64,000 nucleotides of DNA from Sipunculus nudus. Lineage: Eukaryota > Annelida > Sipuncula > Golfingiida > Sipunculidae. Location of the stretch: the NCBI GenBank assembly GCA_026874595.1, contig CM049315.1:72213416-72277415 (forward strand), in the 5' to 3' direction. Below, piece by piece: positions 46,891 through 58,114 of this stretch. The position numbers were made by a program, and so were the translations under genes. Each line of letters starts with the position of its first letter. Within the stretch, counting starts at the first letter, position 1. The notes under the pieces are model-generated. The model was not told the DNA's origin and made no database searches. It worked only from the letters and a program-made list of their open reading frames with translations.

Positions 46891-48128
46891 TTTTTAGCTC
46901 AGCTGACTTTCAGTCATGCTGGGCTATAGCGATGAGTCTTTGTCCGTCGTCCTTCCATCTGTCCATCCTGCTGACTGGCCGTCCGTCTGTTAGCAGGGCA
47001 CAAATCGTAACTGTACGGGCTAGGGTCATGGACCCTATGTAGTCTTAGAGGTTCTAAAATGATCTCCTTGCAAACCTGAAATTAGGTCCCTGACCTATAT
47101 TCTCGAAGTTACAGGGTGTGTATGCACCCCCGAGAAATAATTCTTTTAGCTAAAATTTTCATCCAAAACCTTCCATCTTTCACATACAGCTCATCTACCA
47201 ACAGGGGAAGAACCATAATTATTTTGAAGTCAACAGGTCAAAGGTCAAGGTCACAGGAGCCACTTTTTTAATGCCTGTGGTACATTTTAAGCCAAATCTT
47301 TCATCCCAATTCTTTGATCTTTTACATATATTTCACCTACTAAGAGGGAGAAAAATCCTATAGATTTTTAAGTCACAAGGTCAAAGATCAGGGTCACAGG
47401 ATTCAATTTTTTTAAAAGGTTGTGAAAACATTTCAAGCTAGACATTTCATTCCAAACTTTCCAGCTCTGATATCGCTTCTCTGCCAACAGGGGAAAAGAC
47501 CCCTTAATTTTGAGGTCAAAGGTGAAATTCACTGCACCCATTTTTTGTGTGGGGTCATTTTCAGGAAACTTTTCAATTTATACCTTCCATTTGTCATATA
47601 TGGCTTACCTACCAATAGGGAAAGAAGCCTATCGATGTCGAGTTCAAAAGGTCAAAGGTCAAGGACACAACACTTAATTATTCTAAATGGTTGTGAACAT
47701 TTTGCAAGTGAAACTGTTCAACCCAAACCTTCAGTCTTTCACATATGCCACATCTATGCATCACTCAATTTGATTCAAACTTCATATTTATAAGCACCCG
47801 TTTCTCAATAATTCTTGCATGGATTTCCTTGATTTTTGCTATATATTTTGATCTTATAATTGCCCTTTGTGGTGTTTCTTTTGAGATTGACAGGTATCAA
47901 GCAAGCTATGGGAATAGTTACTGATAGCTTAACAATCGTACATTTTTCCTCAGACCATCCAGTCACTGTGTTATAACCAGACATAGGTGATATATATTTC
48001 TGTTGTCGTAGAAAATTTCAACATATTGGCAAATTGGTTCTTCAAAATGTGACTGGAAGTTGTGAATCTCAGTCCATGATGTGGCAGGTCAAGCTTGCCA
48101 GCTGAGCGTCATGACCAATGGCTCACTT
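46891..48128 (+). mobile_element. Nested insertion with GCTCAGCTG terminal inverted repeat, copy 1
   Basis: About 1.24 kb interrupts a 330-bp-type unit: the left flank ends GTTTTGAAAGGATCATTTT and the right flank resumes TTAAACTAATACATC, whereas uninterrupted units read through this point. The ends carry an inverted GCTCAGCTG (46898) / CAGCTGAGC (about 48099). The interior holds about four 135-150 bp units, each with ACCAACAGGGGAAG and AGGTCAAAGGTCA-like sequence (about 47235, 47380, 47514 and 47648). No transposase frame is evident. The frame at 47422-47793 crosses the repeats and is not supported. Confidence 0.6.
47235..47253 (+). promoter_or_regulatory. DR1/DR0 AGGTCA cluster in the nested insertion
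   Basis: AGGTCA-A-AGGTCA-AGGTCA, the same arrangement as in the main modules although the flanking sequence is unrelated. Confidence 0.35.
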
Positions 48129-48865
48129 GTTAAACTAATACATCTTACATCTTACAGTAATATCTCGAAACAGATTATTCATTTTCCGGATATTGTCAAT
48201 AGGTGGCGCTGCACTCGCCCCTCCCCTATATATATATTTTTGCCTATTTCTACAAAACTATAAACCTCAATTACAAACACTTATTGATTGTCTTCCTTTG
48301 AATCTTCTCCATAATCTGAGTTAGTCATCTGGTCTTATTCTTGTGTCACATTTTCAGTATGTCTGTCTGTTTGTCAGTGATCCTCAATTTCGCCTGCTTG
48401 CTAGATCTTGCGTCTTACACTCAGCAATCTTCAGGCCACAGTTTTCCAGGAATCCTTTTGGAATTGAAACATCTTATTTGTTATATTAATAGCTCAAAAG
48501 AAATTTTTAATATTTGGGATATGGCCGCTAGGAGATGCTGCAGTAGAGCCTCTACACCATATCATTTTTGGGCCATATCTCCGACATTATAAACTCTACC
48601 TACTAAAACTATAGCTCATTTTGCTTCTCTTTACGTTCCCCACTTTTTTCTGGTATTCTGTTATCTCAGGTGTGTCAGTATATCTGTCTGTTTTGAGCTT
48701 AGTCTGCTTTCATGTTCTTTTTTGTAATATATGTCGTTCAACAGGCCAAGCTTTCCAGCAATCGCTTTAAAATTCATACAGTTGATAGAAAACCGACAGT
48801 TTGTCATGTTTGTCCAATCTGTAAGTCATTTCGGTCCGGCAAGCTCTCGACCTATGGTCGTCTAG

Positions 48866-48871
48866 TCTGTT

Positions 48872-48902
<31 letters not shown>

Positions 48903-50297
48903 GTACTCTCTACAGGCCATAATTTTAAGGCAATTGCCTTATAACTTATACAGCTGGTAGACAAGCAAAAGTCCTCGGGGCCTATTATTTTTGGGCAATA
49001 CAGGTCAAAGGTCAAGGTCAAGGTCATCAAAACTTCTCAAAACGGTTTTTTCTTCATATCTTTGTCACTATTAGTCGTATCTTCTTCAAACATAGCTCAT
49101 TTTAAACGTCATTCCAAGGCCAGTCATCTGGTGTGTAGCTGACTCAAATTTGCCGTAACCATGGTTACGAATTTTTGGGAGAAAGTCATGATATTCTAAA
49201 ATAAGGGGTCTTATTTTTCTAACTTTGTCAGTTTTAAAGCTAGAGAGGTCTAGTTTTTTGCATCAGGTAGCATTTAACAAGTACTGCAAGATTTTATTAA
49301 AATTCTCGCGATATCTCGTACAATAACTCGTCAAACGAGATTTTTCGAGATTTCAGTAATCTTGCCCTGGAGGCCACAGTTTTGCAGGAATCTTTTTGAA
49401 ACTAACATATTGAAAGTCCTACACTATTATCTCGAAATTAATTTTTCATTTTTTGAATTCGTCCGCTAGGGGGCGCTGGGTGCAAACCTCTCCAACATAT
49501 CATGTTTTGGCAATATCTCCAAAATTATAAGCCTCAATTACAAAAACTATAGTTTTTTTCCCCTAAGACTTCTTCATGAACTAGTTTTGTCATCTGTTCT
49601 CAATCTTGTGTCACTTTGTCTGTGTGTCCGTCTGTTTCTCAGTTGTCCTCAAATCCGCTTGCTTGCCGGTTCTTGCGTCTCACATATAGCATTCTACAGG
49701 AGACAGTTTTGAAAGAATCTTTTTTAAACTATTACATCTTATGTCCTACACTAATATCTAGAAACCGATTTTTCATTTTCCAGAATTGGCCGCTAGGGGG
49801 CGGTGCACTCAAACTTGCACAACATATCATTTTTTGCCCATATCTCCAAAACTATTAACCTCATTTACAAAAACTATAGCTTATTGTCTTCCTCTGAGGT
49901 TTCTTCATAATATGATTAAGTCATCTGTTCATCAATCTTGGGTCAGTTTGTCAGTATGTTTGTCTGTTTGTCAGTTGTCCTCAATTTCGCCTGCTTTCTG
50001 GTTCTTGCGTCTCACATGTAGCATTCTACTGGCCACAGTTTTGCAGGAATCGTTTTGTAAATTACACTTGTCATATATCGTGATGATATCTGGAAGTCCT
50101 ATGTTTAATATTCAAATAAGTCAAAGGTCAAGGTCAAGGTGATAAAAAATATATCAAAATATTATTTTCTTTAGAACTTTGTTAATTTTGGTTCTTTCTT
50201 CACAAACTATGGATTATTTTCTTTCAGTTTGACACTGCTCGTTCATCTGACTAACTTAACATCATTTCCGGCAAGCGCGTGACCTCAGGTCATCTAG
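48866..50297 (+). mobile_element. 5'-truncated module with 3' terminus
   Basis: It starts TCTGTTTG(TCTG)n after CTAG and ends at 50265-50297 (TGACC-TCA-GGTCA, CTAG). It has half-sites (about 49005), a palindromic X-box (about 49158), an ATCTCG hairpin (about 49330), CTCF-like cores near 49467 and 49791, and a second half-site cluster (about 50118). It is a diverged relative of 20780-22526. Confidence 0.6.
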
Positions 50298-50848
50298 TTT
50301 GTCTGTCTGTCTGTCTGTCTGTGTACTCTCTACAGGCCACAATTTTCCAGCAATTGCTTTCAAACTTATACAGCTGGTAGACAAGCAAAAGTCCTGGAGG
50401 CCTATTTTTTTTTGGCATTATAGGTCAAATGTCAGGTCAAGGTCATCAAAAGTATACAAAACGGTTTTTTGTTCATATCGGTGTTAATATTGGTCGTATC
50501 TACTTCAACAGTAGCTCATTTTAATCGTCATTCCAAGGCCTGTTTTCTGGTATGTAGCTGACTCAATTTGCGGTAACCATGGTAACGCATTTTTGGGGAA
50601 AAGTGCTGATATTTTTCTAAATTTGTCAGTTTTAAAGCTACAGAGGTCTAGTTTTTTGCTTCAGGTAGCATTCACCTAGTACTACAAGATTCTATTAAGA
50701 GTCTCGCAATATCTCGTATAATATCTCATCAAACGAGATATTTCGAGATTTCAGTAATCTTGCCCTGGAGGCCACAGTTTTGCAGGAATCTTTTTGAAAC
50801 TGGCATATCTTAAGTCCTACACTATTATCTCGAAATCAATTTTTTTCA
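50298..50848 (+). mobile_element. Truncated module body joined to 1,274-bp monomer tail
   Basis: It begins TTTG(TCTG)n and matches the body at 22527 (X-box about 50573; ATCTCG hairpin about 50730, weakened to ATCTCATC) up to CTCGAAATCAATTTTTT. There it switches to 1,274-monomer sequence. The switch lies within a shared run of T and CAGATTTT (about 50841-50848), just upstream of a CTCF-like core. Confidence 0.8.
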
Positions 50849-51677
50849 GATTTTGGAAATGGCCGCCAGGGGGCGTTGCAGATGAAAAAACATGAAAATT
50901 TGTTTTGGTGCTATACCTCCAGAACTATTAAACATTGGGCCATTTCCATCACAGCACCTTAAACTAGGGTCCGTGGGCTTATTTTTGCGCATAGGTGCCA
51001 AAGTGCGCTATTGCCAGATTTCTCTATTTTTGGGGTAAAACCTTTGAATTTTGAAAATATGCAGTTTTCAGCTTCTAGCTCTGTCAGTTTTTATGCTAGA
51101 GAGGTCAAAATTTTTGCATCTTGTAGCCCTTGGTGAGTTCTCGGTGATCCAACCAAAAATCTTGCAAAATCTCGCACCGTTTCTCGTCGAATGAGATTTC
51201 GCGATTTCACGGTGACATGCCCTATAGGCCACAGATATGCAGGCATCCTTTTGAAACTGATACATGTTACGTCATACACTAATATCTCGAAAGACATTGT
51301 TCAGTTTTTGGAAAATTACCGCTAGGGGGCGCTGCACTGAAACCCCGTACCTACTATCATTGTTTAACCATATCTCCAAAACTACACATTTTAGGTACAT
51401 AAACTGTACACCATATGAATTGGCGTTTCATGGCCTTTCTGCCCATGACCTCTTTTGTTTAATCATACACGGTCCCCGCAAATTTTTAGCAACTTTGTAA
51501 AAATTAAAACCCGCATGCACAAATACATATGCCATCACGCATGCATGCACGCGTTTTAGTATGAAAGACAGACACGCTTTCCCGTGACTGCAAAAATTAT
51601 AGCCTTCGCCGTATAAAATAAGTGACCACAGGCACTCTTTGCGGGCCGGTTTGCCATTTCTGTCGCGTTATAGTTTG
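50849..51677 (+). repeat. Partial 1,274-bp monomer (3' 829 bp)
   Basis: It matches the monomer from CAGATTTTGGAAATGGCC to the GTTATAGTTT end, with scattered differences from the 41-46 kb array. It has CTCF-like cores near 50863 and 51320. Confidence 0.9.
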
Positions 51678-52870
51678 TTGCTTGCCGGAATCAGAGATTT
51701 CGACAAGTATGTTGATCAGTTCCGTTTGTTGCTTGCCGGAAATCTTCGATTTTCGCAAGCATGTTGATCACCCGCGTATGTTTGTTTGTTTGTTTGTTTG
51801 TTTGTTTGTTTGTCTGTCTGTTTGTTTGTCTGTATGTACACGCGCTACAGGCCACAGTTTTCAAGCAATCGCTCTGAAACTTATGCATTAAGTGTAAGAT
51901 TGGTTCTCCTCGGAGCCTATTGTTTTTGGTCATGATCGGTCAAAGGTTAAGGTCAGGGTCACCAAAAAACCTAAAATTTTTACTTTCTTCATATCTTTGT
52001 CAATAATAATCGTAGCCGCATAATCTGTAGCTCATTTTATTCCTCACTATGTTAGCTTTCCAAGTGCTGGCAAATTTTTCCGGTCAATGGTTACCATGGT
52101 AACGTATTTTTGGGGGAAATTCAGAAAATTCGAAAATTTCCCTCCAAATTTCTCATTATTTAAGTTAGAGAGGTCTAGTTTTTTGCAATGCGTAGCATTT
52201 AATATGCTCTATGCGAAATTAATGTAAGTCTCGCAAAATCTCGTGCCATTTGTCGTCAAATGAGACTTTTCGAGATTTCATTAAATACGATTTACAGGTG
52301 GCAGTTTTACAGCTAAAGTTCTGAAAGTGGCATATTTTCTGTTGTTCTGTATTATCTCGAACTTGTTTTTTCATTTTTCGGAAATAGCCACCAGGGGGCG
52401 TGGTACTGGAAACACTACAACTTATCATTTTTCCGCAATATCTAAAAAAATATTAAGCAAAGAACAATTTTTTTTGTCGCATCTAAAACTAGGATCATTG
52501 CCTTATTCCTTCGTACATTTAGCCTTGTGCTGCCGTTACCATGGTTACCAAATTTTGGGGTAAAACTTGACAATCTGAAATACGGAGTGTTCCTGCTTCT
52601 GTCTCTGTCAATATTTGCGATAGAACGCTCTGGTTTTTGGCGTTAGATAGCATTAGTTTACTTCTTAGTCATTCAATAGAAAGGCTCGTCATATCTCGCA
52701 CCGTTTCTCGTGAAACGAGAACACGAGACCATTCAAAGAAATGCCTATAATTCTGTCATTTTTTACGCTACAGACACATGGTTTTCAGCGTTGGGTAGCG
52801 CCTGACACTCGCAGTCACATTCAGGGGTCATATTGTAAGTCTCGTCAAATCTCGCGCCGTTTTTCGCCAA
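51678..52870 (+). mobile_element. Module: hairpins, (TTTG)n, motif body, diverged 148-bp units
   Basis: Two 5' hairpins (GCTTGCCGGAATCAGAG at 51680; GCTTGCCGGAAATC...CGCAAGC at about 51731) precede a (TTTG)n/(TCTG)n tract (about 51779-51835). The body has half-sites (about 51938), an X-box GTTACCATGGTAAC (about 52089), a TCGTCAAATGAGA hairpin, CCACCAGGGGGCGT (52388-52401), a second X-box (about 52535) and two diverged 148-bp-like units. It parallels 39677-41020 and 58115-59494. Confidence 0.7.
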
Positions 52871-53009
52871 ACCACGAAGACCCGCGCAATTGCCGCAAGT
52901 GGCGACAGGGTCCTTACGGTGGGCGGCCGGCGTGTGCAGCGGTGCGTGACGGCCTCTCCGGGCCCTGTCTGTGATCATACATGTTGGAGGCACAGTCCGA
53001 AGAACTTTA
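52871..53009 (+). repeat. GC-rich module-end segment, copy 3
   Basis: It starts ACCACGAAGACCCGCG and ends CGAAGAACTTTA before TTGCTTGCCCG. Confidence 0.85.
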
Positions 53010-53077
53010 TTGCTTGCCCGAAATCTTCGATTTTCGCAAGCATGTTGATCACCCGCGTATGTTTGTTTGTTTGTTTG
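53010..53077 (+). repeat. Single hairpin minisatellite unit
   Basis: One GCTTGCCCGAAATC...CGCAAGC unit with (GTTT)n, directly before the next 1,274-bp monomer. Confidence 0.8.
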
Positions 53078-55214
53078 TTGCTTGCCGGAATCAGAGATTT
53101 CGACAAGTATGTTGATCAGTTCCGTTTGTTTGTTTGTCTGTATGTCCCCGCTCTACAGGCCACAATTTTGCATCAATCGTCCTGAAACTTATAGATAGAG
53201 TGTATAATCGGTTCTTCTCGGAGCCTATTGTTTTTGGTCATGATCGGTCAAGGGTCAAGGTCAGGGTCACCAAAAAGCTCAAAAACGGTTTTTTCTTCAT
53301 ACCTTCGTCAAAAATAGCCGTAGGCACCTAATCTGTTGCCCGTTTTATTTGCCACTGCATGGCCACTTCCAACACTGCAAAATTGCCTCATTTCGCTGTT
53401 ACCATGGTTAAGCAATTTTGGGGAGAAATCATGGAATTTCGTGATATTTTTCAAATTTGCAGCAATTTTACTGATTCTGAGATATTTTATGTAACATAAG
53501 AATATCTCGAAACGGGTTTTTCAGATTTTGGAAATGGCCGCCAGGGGGCGTTGCAGATGAAAAAACATGAAAATTTGTTTTGGTGCTATACCTCCAGAAC
53601 TATTAAACATTGGGCCATTTCCATCACAGCACCTTAAACTAGGGTCCATGGGCTTGTTTTTGCGCATAGGTGCCAAAGTGCGCTATTGCCAGATTTCTCT
53701 ATTTTTGGGGTAAAACCTTTCAATTTTGAAAATATGCAGTTTTCAGCTTCCAACTCTGTCAGTTTTTATGCTAGAGAGGTCAAAATTTTTGCATCTTGTA
53801 GCCCTTGGTGAGTTCTCGGTGATCCAACCAAAAATCTTGCAAAATCTCGCACCGTTTCTCGTCGAATGAGATTTCGCGATTTCACGGTGACATGCCCTAT
53901 AGGCCACAGATATGCAGGCATCCTTTTGAAACTGATACATGTTACGTCATACACTAATATCTCGAAAGCAATTGTTCAGTTTTTGGAAAATTTCCGCTAG
54001 GGGGCGCTGCACTGCAACCCCGTACCTACTATCATTGTTTAACAATATCTCCAAAACTACACATGTTAGGTACATAAACTGTACACCATATGAATAGGCG
54101 TTTCATGGCCTTTCTGCCCATGACCTCTTTTGTTTAATCATACACGGTCCCCACAAATTTTAGCAACTATGTAAAAATTAAAACCCGCATGCACCAATAC
54201 ATATGCCATCACGCATGCATGCACGCGTTTTAGTATGAAAGACAGACACGCTTTCCCGTGACTGCAAAAATTATAGCGTTCGCCGTATAAAATAAGTGAC
54301 CACAGGCACTCTTTGCCGGCCGGTTTGCCATTTCTGTCGCGTTATAGTTTATTGCTTGCCGGAATCAGAGATTTCGACAAGTATGTTGATCAGTTCCGTT
54401 TGTTTGTTTGTCTGTATGTCCCCGCTCTACAGGCCACAATTTTGCACCAATCGTCCTGAAACTTATAGATAGAGTGTATTATCGGTTCTTCTCGGAGCCT
54501 ATTGTTTTTGGTCATGATCGGTCAAGGGTCAAGGTCAGGGTCACCAAAAAGCTCAAAAACGGTTTTTTCTTCATACCTTCGTCAAAAATAGCCGTAGGCA
54601 CCTAATCTGTTGCCCGTTTTATTTGCCACTGCATGGCCACTTCCAACACTGCAAAATTGCCTCATTTCACTGTTACCATGGTTACGCAATTTTGGGGAGA
54701 AATCATGGAATTTCGTGATATTTTTCAAATTTGCAGCAATTTTACTGATTCTGAGATATTTTATGTAACATAAGAATATCTCGAAACGGGTTTTTCAGAT
54801 TTTGGAAATGGCCGCCAGGGGGCGTTGCAGATGAAAAAACATGAAAATTTGTTTTGGTGCTATACCTCCAGAACTATTAAACATTGGGCCATTTCCATCA
54901 CAGCACCTTAAACTAGGGTCCATGGGCTTGTTTTTGCGCATAGGTGCCAAAGTGCGCTATTGCCAGATTTCTCTATTTTTGGGGTAAAACCTTTCAATTT
55001 TGAAAATATGCAGTTTTCAGCTTCTAACTCTGTCAGTTTTTATGCTAGAGAGGTCAAAATTTTTGCATCTTGTAGCCCTTGGTGAGTTCTCGGTGATCCA
55101 ACCAAAAATCTTGCAAAATCTCGCACCGTTTCTCGTCGAATGAGATTTCGCGATTTCACGGTGACATGCCCTATAGGCCACAGATATGCAGGCATCCTTT
55201 TGAAACTGATACAT
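53078..55214 (+). repeat. 1,274-bp tandem array, second site (1 full and 1 partial)
   Basis: Monomers start at 53078 and 54352, again exactly 1,274 bp apart. The second stops after 863 bp at GATACAT, as at 46029. Unlike the first array, these two copies differ at several positions, for example GCATCAATCG versus GCACCAATCG, and GTGTATAATC versus GTGTATTATC. Confidence 0.95.
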
Positions 55215-55367
55215 ACCACGAAGACACGTGCAATTGCCGCTAGTGGCGACAGGGTCCTTACGGTGGGCAGCCGGCGTGTGCAGCGGTGCTTGTCGGCCTT
55301 TCCGGGCCCTATCTATTGTCATACATAATGGAGGCGGAGGCACAGTCCAGACTTTATTACTTGTATT
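55215..55367 (+). repeat. GC-rich module-end segment, copy 4
   Basis: Paralogue of 46030-46190, with several substitutions (GGTGCTTGTCGGCC). Confidence 0.85.
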
Positions 55368-56075
55368 ACTTGCCGGAAATCTTCGATTTTCGAAAGCATG
55401 TTGGTCACCCGTGTATGTTTGTTCCTTCATCTTATGTATTATACTAATATCTCAAAAATTATTTTCATTTTCCTGATATGGCTGCTAGGGGGCGCTGCAC
55501 TTGACCCTTCCAAAAAAATCAGTTTTTGAACATATTTCCGTAAGAGTATACCTATATTACACAAACTATAGCTTATTTTCTTTCTCTTGGTCTTCTTCAA
55601 AACATGGTCAAGTCATCTGGTCTCCATCTTGTGTCACTTTGTCAGTATGTCTGTCCGTTTGTCATTTATCGTCAAATTCGCCTGCTTGCTGGTTTTTGCA
55701 CTTTAGATATAGCAATCAACAAGTCAGATATATGGACGAATCCTTTTGAAACTATTACATCTTATGTCATACACTAATATCATGAAACGCATTTGTCGTC
55801 TTCAGGATATGTCCACTAGAGGGCGCTGCAGTCGAACATCCCAAGTATATCATTATTTGGCCATATCTCCAAAATTATAAGCCTCAATTACATAAACTAT
55901 AGCTTATTTTCTTCCTCTAAGTATTCTCCATAACCTGATTAAGTCATCTTGTCTCCATCTTGTGTCCCTTTGTAAGTTTGTCTGTTTGTTTGTCGGTTGT
56001 CCTCAAATTCGCCGGCTTTTTGGTTCTTGAGTCTCACTGATAGCATTCTACAGGCCACCGTTTTGAAAGGATCAT

Positions 56076-57315
56076 TTTTAGCTCAGCTGACTTTCAGTCA
56101 TGCTGGGCTATAGCGATGGGTCTTTGTCCGTCGTCCTTCCATCTGTCCATCCTACTGACCTGCCGTCCGTCTGTTAGCAGGGCACAAATCGTAACTGTAA
56201 GGGCTAGGGTCATGAACCCTATGTAGTCTTAGAGGTTCTAAAATGATCTCCTTGCAAACCTGAAATTAGGTCACTGACCTATATTCTCGAAGTTACAGGG
56301 TGTGTATGCACCCCCCATAAATAATTCTTTTAGCTAAAATTTTCATCCAAAACCTTCCATCTTTCACATACAGCTCATCTACCAACAGGGGAAGAACCAT
56401 AATTATTTTGAAGTCAACAGGTCAAAGGTCAAGGTCACAGGAGTCCCTTTATTTAATGCCTGTGGATGCATTTTAAGCCAAATCTTTCATCCCAATTCTT
56501 TGAACTTTAACATATATTTCACCTACTAAGAGGGAGAAGAATCCTATAGATTTTTAGGTCACAAGATCAAAGATCAGGGTCACAGGATCCAATTTTTTTA
56601 AAAGGTCGTGAAAACATTTCAAGCTAGACATTTCATTCCAAACTTCCCAGCACTGATATCGCTTCTCTGCCAACAGGGGAAAAGACCTGTTGATTTTGAG
56701 GTCAAAGGTCAAGTTCACTGCACCCACTTTTTGTGTGGAGTCATTTTCAGGAAACCTTTCAATCTATACCTTCCAATTGTCATATATGGCTTACCTACCA
56801 ATAGGGGAAGAAGCCTATCGATGTCGAGTTCAAAAGGTCAAAGGTCAAGGACACATTACTTAATTATTCTAAATGGTTGTGAACATTTTGCAAGTGAAAG
56901 TGTTCAACCCAAACCTTCAGTCTTTCACATATGCCACATCTATGCATCACTCAATTAGATTCAAACTTCATATTTATAAGCACCCGTTTCTCAATATTTC
57001 TTGCATGGATTTCCTTGATTTTTGCTATATATTTTGATCTTATATTTGCCCTTTGTGGTGTTTCTTTTGAGACTGACAGGTATCAAGCAAGCTATGGGAA
57101 TAGTTACTGATAGCTTAACAATCATTCATTTTTCCTTAGACCATCAAGTCACTGTGTTTTAACCAGACATAGGTGATGTATATTTCTGTTGTCGTAGAAA
57201 ATTTCAACATATTGGCAAATTGGTTCTTCAAAATGTGACTGGAAGTTGTGAATCTCAGCCCATGATGTGGCAGGTCATGCTTGGCAGCTGAGCGTCATGA
57301 CCCATGGGTCACTTG
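56076..57315 (+). mobile_element. Nested insertion with GCTCAGCTG terminal inverted repeat, copy 2
   Basis: Paralogue of 46891-48128 at the identical insertion point, with a few percent scattered substitutions. It was therefore copied with its host module and did not insert independently. Confidence 0.6.
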
Positions 57316-57530
57316 TTAAACTATTACATCTTACATCTTACAGTAACAGATTATTCATTTTCTGGATATTGCCAAAAGGGGGGCGTTGCACTCGCCTCTC
57401 CCCTATATATATTTCTTTGCCATATCTACAAAACTATAAACTTCAATTACAAACACTATGACTTATTGTCTTCCTTTGAATCTTCTCCATAATCTGAGTT
57501 AGTCATCTGGTCTTATTCTTGTGTCACTTT

Positions 57531-57714
57531 TTCAGGATGTCTGTCTGTTTGTCAGTGATCCTCTATTTCACCTGCTTGCTGGATCTTGCGTCTTACAGTT
57601 AGCAATCTTCAGGCCACAGTTTTTCAGTATGTCTGTCTGTTTGTCAGTGATCCTCATTTTCGCCTGATTGCTGGATCTTGCGTCTTACAGTTAGCAATCT
57701 TCAGGCCACAGTTT
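57531..57714 (+). repeat. 92-bp tandem duplication
   Basis: TTCAGGATGTCTGTCTG... recurs at 57623 as TTCAGTATGTCTGTCTG... with near-identical following sequence. It is absent from the paralogue near 48350, so it arose after the 9.2-kb duplication. Confidence 0.85.
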
Positions 57715-58114
57715 TGAAGGAATCCTTTTGGAATTGGAACATCTCTTACAATAATATATACATCTTGGAACATTTCTTACAATAATATCTCAAAAGAAAT
57801 TTTTAATTTTTGGGATATGGCCGCTAGGGGATGCTGCGGTAGAGCCTCCACACCATATCATTTTTTGGCCATATCTCCGACATTATAAACTCTACCTTCA
57901 CTTGTAGTCAGTTATCTCAGGTGTGTCAGTATATTTGTATGTTTTGAGCTATGTCTGATTTCATGTTTTTTGTGTGATATATGTCGTTCAACAGGCCAAA
58001 CGTTCCAGCAATCGCTTTAAAAGTCATTCAATTGATAGAAAACCGTCAGTTTGTCCTGTTTGTCCATCTGTCTGTCATTTAAGTCCGGCAAGCTCTCGAC
58101 CTATGGTCGTCTAG

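Larger units (their letters stand above)
46193..48865 (+). mobile_element. Rolling-circle-like module with nested 1.24-kb insertion
   Basis: The left end is a hairpin unit ACTTGCCGGAAATC...CGCAAGC. The right end is GTCCGGCAAGC, CGACC-TAT-GGTCG, CTAG (48834-48865), with T following. CTCF-like sites are diverged (CTAGGCGGCG at about 46300; CCACTAGAGGGCGC at 46629-46642; decayed ones near 48195 and 48528). A separate element interrupts it from about 46891 to 48128. Confidence 0.5.
55368..58114 (+). mobile_element. Rolling-circle-like module with nested insertion (paralogue of 46193-48865)
   Basis: Same layout as 46193-48865, offset about 9,185 bp growing to 9,249 bp. It starts ACTTGCCGGAAATC and ends GTCCGGCAAGC, CGACC-TAT-GGTCG, CTAG (58083-58114). 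CTCF-like cores near 55482 (intact here, mutated in the paralogue) and 55813. It has a 92-bp local duplication at 57531-57714. Confidence 0.5.

Noticed and set aside
47422-47793. 123-codon frame in the nested insertion
   Set aside because: It crosses internal repeats of about 140 bp and the paralogue at 56608 is shorter. No recognisable domain or codon signature.
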